Source of the DNA: Hermatobates lingyangjiaoensis | Taxonomy: Eukaryota > Arthropoda > Insecta > Hemiptera > Hermatobatidae | NCBI GenBank assembly: GCA_026182355.1 | Contig: JAPFBL010000231.1 | Coordinates: forward strand, 1 to 64,000 | Length of the DNA: 64,000 bases | Direction: 5' to 3' | Shown here: positions 15,205-27,299 of the stretch, piece by piece | How the letters are laid out: each line of letters begins with the position of its first letter | How positions within the stretch are numbered: the first letter of the stretch is position 1 | Notes under the pieces: model-generated | The model's input: the letters and a program-made list of their open reading frames with translations, nothing else | What the model was told of the DNA's origin: nothing | The model's database searches: none | Position numbers and translations under genes: made by a program

Positions 15205-15598
15205 TATCTTCCCTTAAATTAATTGTTGTCTTTTTGTTCCACTTAACCTAGCCGAGATAACCTTAATTTATCAAAATAATTACCAACTTTAATTTATTGA
15301 ATTATATTTACTTCTTATTTATTTAAATCCAATTGCTTTCTATCCTAATCTCTTCGACTAGTTTCCCATCTGTCTTTTCCAACATTTGTATGAATTTATC
15401 AGTCAACAACAGAATAGAAAACAGTAAAATGAAATTAAATCCCAATATTACTTCAGTAAACGGTATTAATCTCATTATGTTATATCATCCTGATTATAAT
15501 CCATTTATTTATTATAATTTATATTATTTATAGCATTATATTACATTCTTTATTCAAGGGTTAGTAAGTGTCTTGAGTGTACCCATAAGCGGTGCAGG
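15205..15598. repeat. Direct duplication, copy 1
   Basis: The sequence from cccttaaattaattgttgtc to taagtgtcttgag recurs at 16549-16968. Most differences are one-base gains or losses in short homopolymers (for example ccaaca against ccaca), the pattern of long-read consensus error or very recent duplication rather than ordinary divergence. A short open frame inside it is not gene-like. Confidence 0.85.
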
Positions 15599-15740
15599 AA
15601 AAAATCCCCCGAGGAAAAAAACCCGGAGGAAAAAACCCCCGGGGAAAAAATCCCCTGGAAAAAAACCCCGGAGGGAAAAAACCCCTCCGAGAGAAACTTC
15701 CCCCTCAAAAAACGCTTCCCCCAAAAGAAAATTTTTTTTT
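15592..15740. other. Anomalous A-run/C-run/G-run stretch, probable consensus artefact
   Basis: Blocks of five to eight A alternate with blocks of three to five C and short G runs, giving a repeated K/N/P/G-rich nonsense translation. Composition is unlike anything else in the window. It sits exactly where copy 1 of the direct duplication breaks down, and the related copy at 16549-16968 shows a similar corruption with G runs. Confidence 0.5.
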
Positions 15741-16197
15741 TACTAGAAGTAGTATATTAAACAAATACCAAAAAAATATAAAAACATCTGGAAAATCAAA
15801 ATAATTTTTACAGATCATTATGTTTATTTAAACAAACACTGGAAAATAGCACAATATAAAAATGCTGAAGTAAATCAAATTCATCACTCAAATAAAATAA
15901 ATATAAAACAATAACCAAAACATTTTTTGATATAGAATGACAAAATCTTTTCAGAAAATAAAATACATCCAATAAAAACAATGTTAACAATAGTGTCAAA
16001 GTATAATGTACTAAGAGTAACTGAAGATTAAAAGACCAATTAAAAAAAAAAAAAAGATATTAATTTTATCATATAGTCTGGTTTAAAAACTAAGATTAAA
16101 GCTATTCCTTTTATAAAAGTCTAAAATTGACCTGTTGTGCACGTCTTCTGTGATGGTTTTGATGCGAAGAGCAGAGTTTTATATTTCTTTTTCTGTT

Positions 16198-16440
16198 TTA
16201 CTTGAGGATGGCCTGAAAGAACTTGTGTGACATACACTTCTTGTAATGCATGCTCTTTTCTAATACATCGTATGAAGTCCAAATGCTAGGGGGAGCAACC
16301 AACCAATGAAGCAAAACTCGATGCCATCCTTCCACTGCGTTGTTCGTTTTCGGTAAGTCGTCTTGTACTCTGAGTGCATATTCCAAATATTTGCTTCAAA
16401 TCTTGGTGGTCTTCTGAATTTACGGGTTAGTCTTCCAATA
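16198..16440 (-). pseudogene. MULE-type transposase C-terminal fragment, frameshifted
   Basis: The minus strand encodes YIGRLTRKFRRPPRFEANIW and then, after a frameshift near 16385, EYALRVQDDLPKTNNAVEGW followed by HRVLLHWL. Together these match the signature end of MULE-like transposases, in which a YIGR segment is followed by an arginine- and proline-rich segment and then LP-TNNAVEGWHR. The downstream serine/isoleucine/tryptophan pattern is also kept. The frame dies around 16198. No terminal inverted repeats were found; instead the fragment lies inside a direct duplication (15205-15598 and 16549-16968). It is a dead remnant, not a host gene. Identification rests on remembered family signatures. 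Confidence 0.65.
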
Positions 16441-16548
16441 TAATTGTTTTGTTATTAAAACAATAAAAAATGTTTTGGTTATTGTTTCATTATTTATTTT
16501 CCATTTGAACCATGTAGATGAACATATTTGATGTTAGCATTCTAGTCT

Positions 16549-16968
16549 ATTTCCCTTAAATTAATTGTTGTCTTTTTATTCCACTTAACCTAGAGTAACC
16601 TTGTTTATCAAATAATTACAACTTTAATTGATCTGTAATTATATTTACTTATTATTGATTTAAATCCAGATTGCTTTCTATCTAATCTCTTCGACTATTT
16701 CCCATCTGTCTTTTCCACATTTGTATGAATTTATCAGTCAACAACAGAATAGAAACTAGTAAAATGAAATTAAATCCCAATATTACTTTTGCGGTAGAAC
16801 GCGTTATTATCTCAGGGGAAGTTATATCTCCGGAGGGGTTATAATCCATCGGGGGTTATTTTCCAGGGGGATTTATATTCCCGGGGGTTTATAGCATTCG
16901 GGTTACATTCTTTATCCTCGGGGGGATTAGTAAGTGTCCTTGAGTGACCCGTCCATAAGTGCATAAAA
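16549..16968. repeat. Direct duplication, copy 2, partly corrupted by G-rich insertions
   Basis: It matches 15205-15598. From about 16790 to 16935 the same order of words (ataatcca, tttata, tagcatt, acattcttta, ttagtaagtg) is kept, but runs of two to six G or C are inserted between them (for example ccggagggg, ccaggggg, cccggggg). This pattern is not expected from normal mutation. Confidence 0.75.
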
Positions 16969-16969
16969 T

Positions 16970-19900
16970 ATCAGGAGCAATATTAAAAATAATATAGATT
17001 CAATTAATAAATTAAAAAGTTAATAAAGAACATAGGTTAGTTTCAATGCAAAATCTCTTTTTACTAATTTGTTCTGAAAGAAGCTTTCACCTTAAAATAA
17101 ATTAGCTAAATAGTCCCTACCTGTCCCATAATTCTTTTTAATGAATAAGTATTATTGTCATTCAAAATTTGAAATAAAATGTTTATAAACAGCAATTTGT
17201 TCTTGCAATGGATCATTGCTTACTTTTCCTCTCCTGAGTAATTTATAGACGGATTTCTTTGAATGTTGTACATAAAACATAATTTTTCTAAAATTCTAAG
17301 TTTAATTCTACCTAACCAAGAAATATGGTACCAATATATTGACTATGTACCATGCCTCTATCCTAAACCTGTAATACACAAAGGGTATTTTTCTTACAAC
17401 AATTAAATCGACTAGTGCCAAGAATCCGATTCTAATTCGTTGTTGAGAATTCGCGAATATCATACCTGACCACAGATTGCCTACAGAGTTACGTTATAGT
17501 TATGTATGAAATCCACCAATGCACTATCTTATGTATATTCCACCCAACCCCGAAATGTTAAAATAACTTTTTTTGACATATGTTTTAGAGGGTGATAGGA
17601 TTTTACTCCCTTCAATTTCTCAATGATGAAATTAATAACATTACCTCCATTGCTCATTAATTAAAACTGTGCCTCTTAAATTGATAAAACGTACAAAGAT
17701 ACTAAAGAAATGTTCACCAATTTATTAACAGAAACTGTTTTAATCTAAAATATCATCATTTTTCCATATTGTGAGTCATTAGACTTGCCTATAGACTTGA
17801 ATATAATGCCATTTTTCTAATGGTAAGAACCTATGTAATACATCAATAAAGAAAACTCCCCTAGGAAACTGGAGTATAGAGATACTTCTTATAAGATTCC
17901 GTGTAAATAAATTTCAAAAACATCCATAGGTCAGATTATTGGGTTATTATAATTGCGTGTCAGACAAGCTAAATCTTCAATCGTGAGGACCAATCAATCA
18001 CTGCAATGCCTCACTTTTGCATATCAATCATAAGCATCATGATTGAATATAAGTTAAAGTGATCAGGTATTGAAAGATCTATATTGTTACGAAATACAAA
18101 CGAGGTGATACTATAAACACTACTATTAGTTTACTCAAATTAGATTCAATTTAATGACAGCAATAGCTTTGTCTAGGGTTTTACACCAAGTGACAGACAA
18201 TTTTTGGCAATATATGGTAGTTAGACCGTTGAAGGACAATGATGAAATTAAACATAAAAATAGCCCTTTATACGTGGGTGAGCTGTATAGTTAGTTTTAG
18301 CTTAATTGCAGCAGAGGAAAGGAATATTATGATAGTGCACTGTATGGTATTAACTTTTTTTTTAACACAACTATAACACTAGAATATTTTGACATTAACA
18401 GTTTGTATATGGTATCAAAAAAAAAATTGAGTACTACACAATATCATAGATTTAGGCCACCCTCAACGAGATGCTCAAGTCGAATAGTCCTTAGTTGTCC
18501 TAGTTGTTGCGTTTCATTATATTAACTTAGAGGAAATGCTTTCTGTCACGAACGAAATAGATTTATTATGTTTTAAAATAATGCAATATACTCTGAAGTA
18601 CCTTTAAGGCGGTATTGTGGATTTAAAAAAGGTAAAATCGTCTGCAAGCATTAAGGCAAATATTCTTTATAAATTGTATATATAAATGACATAGTTGTCA
18701 GTGTACACGTGTATTTACATATGTTCTTTAGGCATGGTCATTATATTCTTCTTCACTTCATATCGTAATAATTTGGTTAAATAATAGTAGAATAATTAGA
18801 AATATGTATGACACATGTACTAGTATTACGTCCCACCGAATTGCCTAACAGCCAAGAGTGAGCGTTGGCTAGTAAGTATTACGTTTCTAAAAAAATTATG
18901 TTATCATATCTAGAATAGAAAATTATGTTATCTATCTAGAACCACCAGAGACAAAATTGAAGCGTGGCACTGAAATGCCTACTTCGCATAAGGGAAACAC
19001 TCTCTCGTATTCAGGAAAAAAATAGATTTTACGGACTTATTCATTAAGAGATCCCTTGAATTCTTTATGGATGAGATCTTCATGTCTTCTGTGTCTAGGT
19101 GGCAAATAGGATTTTGACAAGTCCTAATAACACTTTACAGACATAACGTTCTTGGTAAGGTATATTGCATTTGGTAATTAAGGTTAAGAGACTTTAAATT
19201 TCTGTCACAAAAAAAAAATTAATTCGTATGTTGCATATTTTAGGAATTATATTATCAGAAGGAGGTATTTATAATTAAAATAACTATTAAGTTACATCAA
19301 CTACAGAAACTTGTCAGTCTGTGCTATAACCATCATTATATATTCACTGCAGTTGAGAAATTAAAAGAGCAACATTAAAATAAAACAAGCCAATTTGCTG
19401 ACTTCCAAGAGTTTTATACTGTAACGCATATCAGTTAAATATGCAATAATATAGCTATATAATACCAATAATATCTGAGGCTTATTTTAAGTTTGGATTC
19501 CTTCTTGGGGTTTTGGCAAAGAAAACATAGAAGTCAAAGGCAAACAATAAACAGACTTGATAGTGTGACCAAAGAATCTCTTCATTCAGTGTTACTTTAA
19601 ATTGACAATATTCATTAACTGACTCATTGAGGCATTTTGAATGCATGTTTAGTCAGAACACTGATTCAAAGAGAATCTGTGAACCCAGAAAATGTAACGA
19701 ACAGATATTGCAGTGATTTGAATACCTTCCTACAGTTTCTAATTGACTTCCTTTCTTAATTAAAGGCTTTCTATATTATAAGCCCTCTGCTAGGTCAAAA
19801 GTTTTCAATGTGGGTTATTTTCCATTGTTATCATCATTTATCGTTGAAGATGTCCGTGATTATTGTTTGTCAATATCTGTATACTAACTAGTTCTAAACT

Positions 19901-20200
19901 TTGTAAACCTTTGCAAAGTTGTGTAACGTTTTGCAACATTTAACCCCACACTCTGTGATAATGCAAATTTGTTATCTATTGAGAAGCATTTATATTTTTA
20001 CGGCAACAGAAAAACATAAAATGGTTTGAGAGTTTCATTGGGATGGAAAATAAATTAAAATTAAGTAAATTTCAACATTTTAAACTATAGTTTAATATGC
20101 ATCCTTAAAGAATACAAAACTGTAAGCACCTTACCATGTTAAATAAACTTTATTAGTTCAAACATGCTAAAACACTGGTGACTCTAAAATTATATATAAA
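16970..20200. other. AT-rich region without recognisable genes
   Basis: Only stop-rich short frames on both strands. I saw no conserved exon, RNA gene or transposon end here. Confidence 0.55.
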
Positions 20201-21000
20201 AATAACGTTGACATTTTTTAAGTTAAAATTAAAGTCAAACAAAAGGAAAAATCTGGAGTAGTCTGCACTCAACTTTGTTGTAAGTGAGCCCATATCAGAA
20301 AATAATGAATCACCAATTTAATTAACGGACTTATATTTATGTGACCACTACACATTGTGGTAATTATGATGGAAACCTTATTGTGATGATTGGTGAGCGC
20401 TTGCAAGTGTGTGCCTTGGAAGTGAGTGCTTCTCGATGAACGGGTATTATCCAATAAGAAAAAGAAAAGGTACCATTAGCATGAATTTAAACTTAATCAC
20501 TTAGCAAATGAAATCCTAAAGATCAAACTTTTAAGAAACCATAACTAATAAGTAAGAACATGTATTAATTGAGAGACATTGATCAAATCACTAATGCAAT
20601 GAAAAAAACTAGCGGGGTCATCTGATTAAAGAGTAATACACACGTGTAGTTTAGGTAGTTGATATATATTGGGGGAAGGAGGTGAAATGCATTTACGCAC
20701 ATTGTGCTGGGCTCCCAGTAAACCAAACTACCAACTTAAACACCCCCTTTTCTTCTTGGACACTAGTCTGGAACTGTTTCTCACATTACCACAGCCTGTA
20801 GTTGATATATCACCATTAAATATTGTTCTGTTGATCATTGAGAAAGAAACAATAAATTAACTGCAAATATTATAAAGAATTATTTGTTCAAAAATACTTG
20901 ATTTTCAAATGTAAAGTATATTTCATAATAATAATAATGAGAATGACTATGTAATTTTTTGCAATTAACATATTAAAATGTGAATTGTTTGGATTGGTAT

Positions 21001-21060
21001 TTTATTATTGATTATTATTCTAGAATTAGAATAATAATAAATAATTATAATAATCAATAA
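21001..21060. repeat. AT palindrome (perfect 12-bp stem, 4-base loop)
   Basis: attattattcta at 21011-21022 is exactly reverse-complemented at 21027-21038, and an outer imperfect stem (ttattgatta near 21005 against taatcaataa near 21051) extends it. Confidence 0.8.
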
Positions 21061-21469
21061 TTATTAACTTTAAAGTTACTTCCATTAAATTATTTGTAAT
21101 TCTGAAATTGAAGAAAAACAGGAGGATACCCAGACACTTTACTATAAGTAAGTTCACTATTGTTTCTTTTTAACAATCCTTTTTAACGCTTGGTTTGCTT
21201 ACAATCTTTCACCTTCAGTTCTAGTCTAGGATGCTGAAAGTTGCCATACTTGTCACGTTTCACCCATTTTAGTTATGGGAGAACCACATCACCAGGCTCA
21301 TTTACACGAAGAGTCCTACATTTTACATACCTAAGTTTATTAAAATAGAGATATTTAACGAGTATTCGGTTATAGCGGATTTGCTGAAACCTTAGGGGCA
21401 CGAACAATACAGTTTTACATCACCTCTAGGGATGGCGCGTACAAAATTGTACAACTCCCACATGAAAAA

Positions 21470-21505
21470 TCTAACGTCGCGTCAAAGGTTCGAACCTCTA
21501 ATTTT
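21470..21505 (+). repeat. Perfect pol III B-box-like site (SINE relic candidate)
   Basis: aaggttcgaacctc contains a perfect B-box (GGTTCGAACC) inside otherwise AT-rich DNA. A convincing A-box upstream was not seen, so this is either a decayed tRNA-derived SINE or a chance palindrome. Confidence 0.3.
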
Positions 21506-22171
21506 CAGTACTACAGATAAGCAAGTATCTCTTAGATTACATATTATATCCTGTAATATCATAATCACAAACCATAAACAATCATTTTAACTCAATGATA
21601 TGTATGATATATTTCAATGTGTCTCCCATATTTCCCAAATTGTAATGAAAATAAAATTGCGATGATGTTTAGATTGGCAAATGATTGGGTATGTTTATTT
21701 TCAATAATTCTGATTCAATAATCAAAAGAAACATCATAACATTAAATAAAATATTAAATCTCCTAAAGAAAGAAAAATACCTTAATAACTGCAAAATGAT
21801 TAAATAAAATTACCAATCATAAAACCATAGGACAGTAACCATAACTAAAAAGTTTAATCATAACAGATATTGAATAGTTGTCCTAACACTCTTCACGATG
21901 TTACTGGTTAAAAGGATTATGAAATAAAATTACAGTGGCAAGCAAAGTAATCTAACAGGTACTCAACAAAACCAACTAAGAAAGGCTAACTATTTAGTTC
22001 TTCATAAATAACTATAAAACCAGTTTGTTTTGATTATCATTACAGAAAGAGTTTACAAAAATATACAGTAAAGTTAATAAAAAACTAACTTTGAATATTC
22101 TATATGATTTTATTTGTAAGTTCCCTTTTTTAGATAGACTGGAATTGGTAATGGAGGAGTATAGTTTAGAG

Positions 22172-22632
22172 CAGTGTTTCCCAAACATTTTCGAGTGACC
22201 GCCCCCTTGGGTCCATAAACCTATATAACTCCTGAATAATATTCTCTTGAATAACTCTATAACACTCGTGAATAATAATCAGATTCCTAGACTAAATAAC
22301 CAAATGAGTGACATTATAATAATTAAATTAAAATAATTACTAATCGAATATTTATTTAGAATCCAATAGATGTATTGTTTCATAGCATATTTATGCAACA
22401 GAATTAATACGCAATAAAAGAAACTTAGGTGAGAATATACTTTTAACATAAAAATGAATTATCAAAACAAATAATTTTAAGTAACCGTTTGCTAGAAGTT
22501 TACATGTCGTGTTTTCACTTAAATTGAGAAATTATATTGCATGAACATTTTCAATTTATAGAAATAGAATTCCCGCTCCTTTTTGCATTACCGCTTCCGA
22601 TATCAAAGCACCGCCCACTTTGGGAAACACTG
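22172..22632. mobile_element. hAT-type MITE, 461 bp, with 8-bp target duplication
   Basis: The element begins CAGTGTTTCCCAAA and ends TTTGGGAAACACTG, perfect 14-bp terminal inverted repeats of the hAT type. It is flanked by an exact 8-bp target site duplication GTTTAGAG at 22164-22171 and 22633-22640. The interior is AT-rich with no transposase frame, so it is non-autonomous. The target resembles the nTnTAGAn preference known for part of the hAT superfamily. The perfect ends suggest a comparatively recent insertion. Confidence 0.93.
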
Positions 22633-22649
22633 GTTTAGAGTAAGTATGA

Positions 22650-25600
22650 ACAAAAAATCTCATATGTTTAGCTCTACAAACAATGTCTGAAAGATTTATG
22701 AACGACATATATTATAAATAATTATTTAATTTACTTTTACATTTATTAATCATTTCATTTTATCTTAAATTTATAAATAATTATATATTTCCTTGCAATA
22801 AATAAAATTCAAATATAAATTACAACAATTAATAGTGATATTGATTATTATTCAAAATTGACAGAAATTTTCTTCTAATCAATTATTTATTTTGACTACT
22901 GAAGTGAAATAAAAGTATGGTAGACACAGAACAGAAATGACTACAGACGGAACGTACTTTAGTTTCTAGTGATATATTACTTCTACCTATAACCCAAAAT
23001 TGATAAAATTGTTATCACATCACAATACTAACATAAATATCATACTAAATACAAAACTCCAGAATGGGTGGTTTCGCAAGAAAGATATTGCCTCTCTAGA
23101 AAAGAGCGGAAGTCCATAAGCCTTTTGACAGGATTCTTGTTAGAGAAGAGTCCAAGTTGAAGATAGAAAGCCGCTCAGTGTTTGGAGTCAAAGAGCTGTC
23201 TTTATAGGTCCTCTGATACAGTTATGTTATGAAAGACCTTAACATTCCCTTTGATATGACCGTTTTTAGCACAAAGAGTTTGCGTTCATGCTGCAAGGAG
23301 CCTATCATTCATGTCTTGTTTGATATAAGTTTTTGTTAAAAGGATATAACATTATCTTTTCTCTTTAGTTCATGCTCATTTTATATTGATTTAAAAAATA
23401 ATTAATTTAATACACCATTAAATAACAAACGATTGTTAGAGTATGGCTAATGACTAAATAGGCTGCGGATTAGAGGTTAGGAGAGCGGTGGGGTGGTACA
23501 GCGAGACACTTACTGCAAGAGGGATAGTTGTGGTGGGTGACATGGATTCTGATGTTTGGACTCACACAGCAGTCTGCCAAAAACAAAATTTATTACAACA
23601 AATTAAATAACACATGACAATAACAATGAAACAATTGTACAGATGAAAAACTCAAATTAGTGTTAGATACCACTAACAGGTTACATTCGAAACAGTATAT
23701 GAAGAATTAATTACGAACAAACAATTGGTATTGGTATTAAAATTAATTCAGTTATCCTAAAACAAAAATATGACAATACACTATAAATTAAAACTACTTT
23801 ATAGAACAATATTTAAAATTGTAAAAATGACTTATAACCACCTTATAAATGTATAATTATTCACTTTTAAAACAATATAAACATTTTAATATAAAATTTA
23901 TTTTAGACAAAACAGGCAAGAATGTTCTATGAAATCAATAGTTAATAATAACAATTTTTTTTAAGGTACAATAGTAAAACCTTAACTCCAATATCAGTGT
24001 AAAGAAAAATCTGGGTAACTTTAGAAAACTTAAATAAAAGTATAATTTAAGTAAAGGCTAAGGGTAAGAAGTAGGTTTTTCCAAATTTGAGGAGCTGTAC
24101 TATGTCTTGTTATTAGTTTGAATTTTTTTTAATAAAAATTAAACTATTTCCAATTAATGAAATTATGATTTTTAAACTACTCCATTTAATTACACTTACA
24201 TATTGAGCAAAATATAGCTACAGAAATAATTAAAGCGCTAAACCAGACTACTAAAGACAGTCTCCTACTACTGAATTTTAAATAACATTTTTAATTTTAT
24301 AATATAAAAATCTACTATCATTGGAAAAAAATACTCGACAATAGATCAGCTTTTTTGGTTCACATCTATTTTAATTTCCTACTGTTAAACCTTTTACATA
24401 GAAAGATGGATGTAAGTTTATTTTTAAAAAAAAAATAACTGTAATATTATACTGCAGGAAAAACATTGTTCTTTTTTTATTTTTTTTTACCCTGTGTTAC
24501 ACTTTAAAACCTTCACCATAAGTAGATGTAAGATGTATTAAACAAATAAAACGGAAAATATTCCTTTAAGGGGAAATATTTGTTTTCAAAATATGGAAAG
24601 TCCATGAAAACAATGCTTCCTTAGTAATATACTAGATTAGCATTCTCTTCTAAGATAACATTTATTACACCTGTGCCAATGAAAAACGTTTTAAAAGGTA
24701 ATGTTAACTTGTTTATGGAAGTTTTTATCTGGACCAGAACTCTGCTAATTTCTAAATTATTTTGTTTAATTCAATCATAAAGTCAAAACTTTTTCAACAA
24801 TTATCATTAACGTGTATTATGTAAATTGTATGATTTAAATATTTATTGTTCACTTCAAAGAAACATGAGTGACAGACCCTATCTTAAGAAGAGTATACTG
24901 TAGTGTTCAGTTTAATACTATCTACATTTTACTAAACTAAAAATCAAATAACTTTAAATTGACTGAACACATTACCGGATCTTTATAAACAAGGTTTTTG
25001 TTGATCACAATAATGAAATAATTTTTACAAAAGGAACGAAAATATTTCCTGTAAATTTCTATTTTAGGGTAGTGTCTGCATTACTTTTCAAAAATATTGG
25101 AACTGTTTTCACTAAGGAAAACAGTTCCTTAAACTGTTGTTCTTAAACTTTTGTTCATGAAACAGGGTTGTTTCATTAATCAGTTAAAGACAAAATTTGA
25201 AATTCATGTGTCTGAGGTATATTTTTAGATATATCGTTGAGGTTTGATGTATACCGTCCATAAGAACATTTTACAGGAACTCTAATGTTATCACACAGTC
25301 AGAAGAAAAAATGAAACCATAAATCAATAAGTAACAAGATTTCACAATAAACACTTGAAATAAAAATCAAAGCCTAAAACGCAGTAAGAAATCAGAAAAG
25401 AGATATCCAACTAGTTTTGGTTGAAAGATTTTAGTCTTTTTTTTTTTTTTTGATTTCTCACTGTGGTCTAGATGTTGATATCAATATATGCAAAACAGAA
25501 TTATTGAATGGAAACAGTCAGATTAAACGAACCAAAATCCAAATTCAATGAATAATTGTCAATTTATTACAATTATAATGTATTGGGAAATGAGATTAAT

Positions 25601-26150
25601 CTACACAGAATATTATCGGACAGGAGCTGTAGAAATAAAAACAATTGATAAACGAAAGAAATGTAATTAATTAGTAAACAAGAGATTCAAGTGGAAGGAA
25701 AATTATACCGATATTGTCGTAATACTGACAATGAATTGGAAACACGAAACTAAAACAATGAAAATAAGTTCAGAAAACCTAATAATGCAGTCAGTATACA
25801 CAAATTTTAAACAAATTGTACCTTCAGTATTAGTGTTAGAAAAACTCAGTGTAAAGTATTAGAAAGAAGAGATATTGTAATTGTCTTTATTTATTGATAA
25901 GTTACAAAGTTTTACGTGTCGACTCTCATTAGTAATACAATTATGAATTCGCCGTTTTACATATCGTAAAAGAGTGAGTTTTTGCAGTTTAATAAAACCA
26001 TTTGACAATTGATCTACAGCAATGACATAAAGAATATCTATCATTTTAGTTCTCAGGCTATCCTGCTAAGGAGGATTCAATATATGCACTTTTGATTTCA
26101 TATATTTCAATCAAAAAAATAGTTTGACAGTACTACAAAATTGTTAATAA
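22650..26150. other. AT-rich region without recognisable genes
   Basis: No conserved frame was found. A somewhat GC-richer patch at 23460-23580 has no recognisable coding or splice pattern. A T run lies at 25437-25451 and a perfect hairpin at 25099-25128. Confidence 0.55.
25099..25128. repeat. Perfect 12-bp hairpin
   Basis: GGAACTGTTTTC at 25099-25110 pairs exactly with GAAAACAGTTCC at 25117-25128 across loop actaag. There is no terminal T-run pattern and no neighbouring gene, so function is unknown. Confidence 0.85.
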
Positions 26151-26155
26151 TTTAA

Positions 26156-26385
26156 ATCATTAGTTGTGCAATCCGTAATTGTGTGGTATTTACTCATTCT
26201 GAGGTAAAATGGATAAACAAACAAAAGTCTCCACACAAATGAAGTTTTATTCAACAACAACGCGTTTCGAACACTTTGTGTTCATCATCAGGAAGAAAGT
26301 ACATTACAAATTATATCTAATCAGAATAAAACTTCATTTGTGTGGAGACTTTAGTTTGTTTATCCATTTTACCTCAGAACTATTA
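26156..26385 (-). mobile_element. Fold-back PLE-like terminal element with hammerhead-like motif (copy 1)
   Basis: Arms of about 55 bp, tctgaggtaaaatggataaa onward at about 26197-26250 and its reverse complement at about 26326-26379, enclose a 75-bp centre. Read on the minus strand the centre carries CCTGATGATGAACAC, a three-base loop, GTGTTC and then GAAACGCGT. A sister copy is at 35003-35372, and a third arm is near 38130-38195. The shared sequence extends beyond the arm on the left (cattagttgtgcaa and so on), so the left edge is set at 26156. The layout resembles Penelope-like pseudo-LTRs in inverted orientation, but no reverse transcriptase is attached. Confidence 0.55.
26259..26292 (-). 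ncRNA. Hammerhead-like motif, best-preserved copy
   Basis: The minus strand reads cctgatga, one extra base (t), gaacac-aaa-gtgttc, then gaaacgcgtt. Stem II has six perfect pairs and the GAAA runs into the palindrome acgcgt. Known retroelement hammerheads have the order CUGAUGA, stem II, GAAA, short stem III. The extra base before stem II is non-canonical. Confidence 0.4.
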
Positions 26386-26892
26386 ATTTAAGTTGAAGCA
26401 TTACTAATTAATTTCTATCAAATTTATAAATGCACACGAATTTTATAACCACCCTGTACACTATTTAAATATGTATTAGTGTATATAGTTGCATTTAAAC
26501 ATGTATACAATCTGAGAGTGTAGGTTAAACAGTGTAGATTAAAATAAGTTAATTGCAATTATAAAACCAAAAAAGCATTTAACAAAACACATTCACTTAA
26601 ATTCGGTTTTGATTTTAAAAAGTTAACAAAAACAAATTATAGCAATACAATTTTAGTCATCCTAAATAATGAAATGTCTGGAAAACAACAACTTTTGTAT
26701 GATATTATTTTTTTCAAAAGTGTAAACTAAAGCAATATTCCATATATAGAGATATTAAAATATGTTATAGTACGGTATGATGTTTAGATCGTAGTGAAAA
26801 TGATGGCATTATAGTGGGTATTAAAATATTAAACGAATTAAAGGATACCACTTTAGTTCCTCAAACAAATTAAATGGATAAAATTATATCAT

Positions 26893-26998
26893 CATTAGTA
26901 CTACAGAGGTAACATTATTACTAATTATTATTAGTAGTACAAAAATATATCGTTCTACCTCGTACTACTCTACGAGTAGGTTCTACTTTATTCTATGA
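26893..26998. repeat. Dispersed repeat of about 105 bp, copy 1
   Basis: It shares gtactac, aggtaac, gttctacctc, tactac, gtaggt and cctacttyattccatg words in the same order with 30466-30572. An open frame of 99 codons starts at its right edge (26999-27298), ends in a lysine-rich stretch and has no recognised homologue. It may be a chance frame or an unknown transposon fragment. Confidence 0.55.
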
Positions 26999-27299
26999 TT
27001 GGTTTTAGAACTGTTCATTGTCAAGAGCGCTGAATGTTATTCTGGTTTTAGGGATATAGTAAGACTAATCAACTTCTCGAGTCAACTGCTTTTTGCTTAT
27101 TCCAGAGAAAATAGTTACAATCTCGGAATTAATGAAGAGACTAACAACCGTTCGGATGTTACTATTGTCGAAACAAGCTCTAGTAACACAAATGCCAATG
27201 ACTGGGAGATTCATTGGAATATAGGGAAAAACGGCAAGGGGAGACTGATGTTGAAAGCAGCATTAGAAAACAAAATTAAATTAGCTAAAAACAAATAGG

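Noticed and set aside
15592..15804. Lysine/proline/glycine repeat protein frame
   Set aside because: It is produced by the abnormal alternation of A, C and G runs and is best explained as a consensus artefact.
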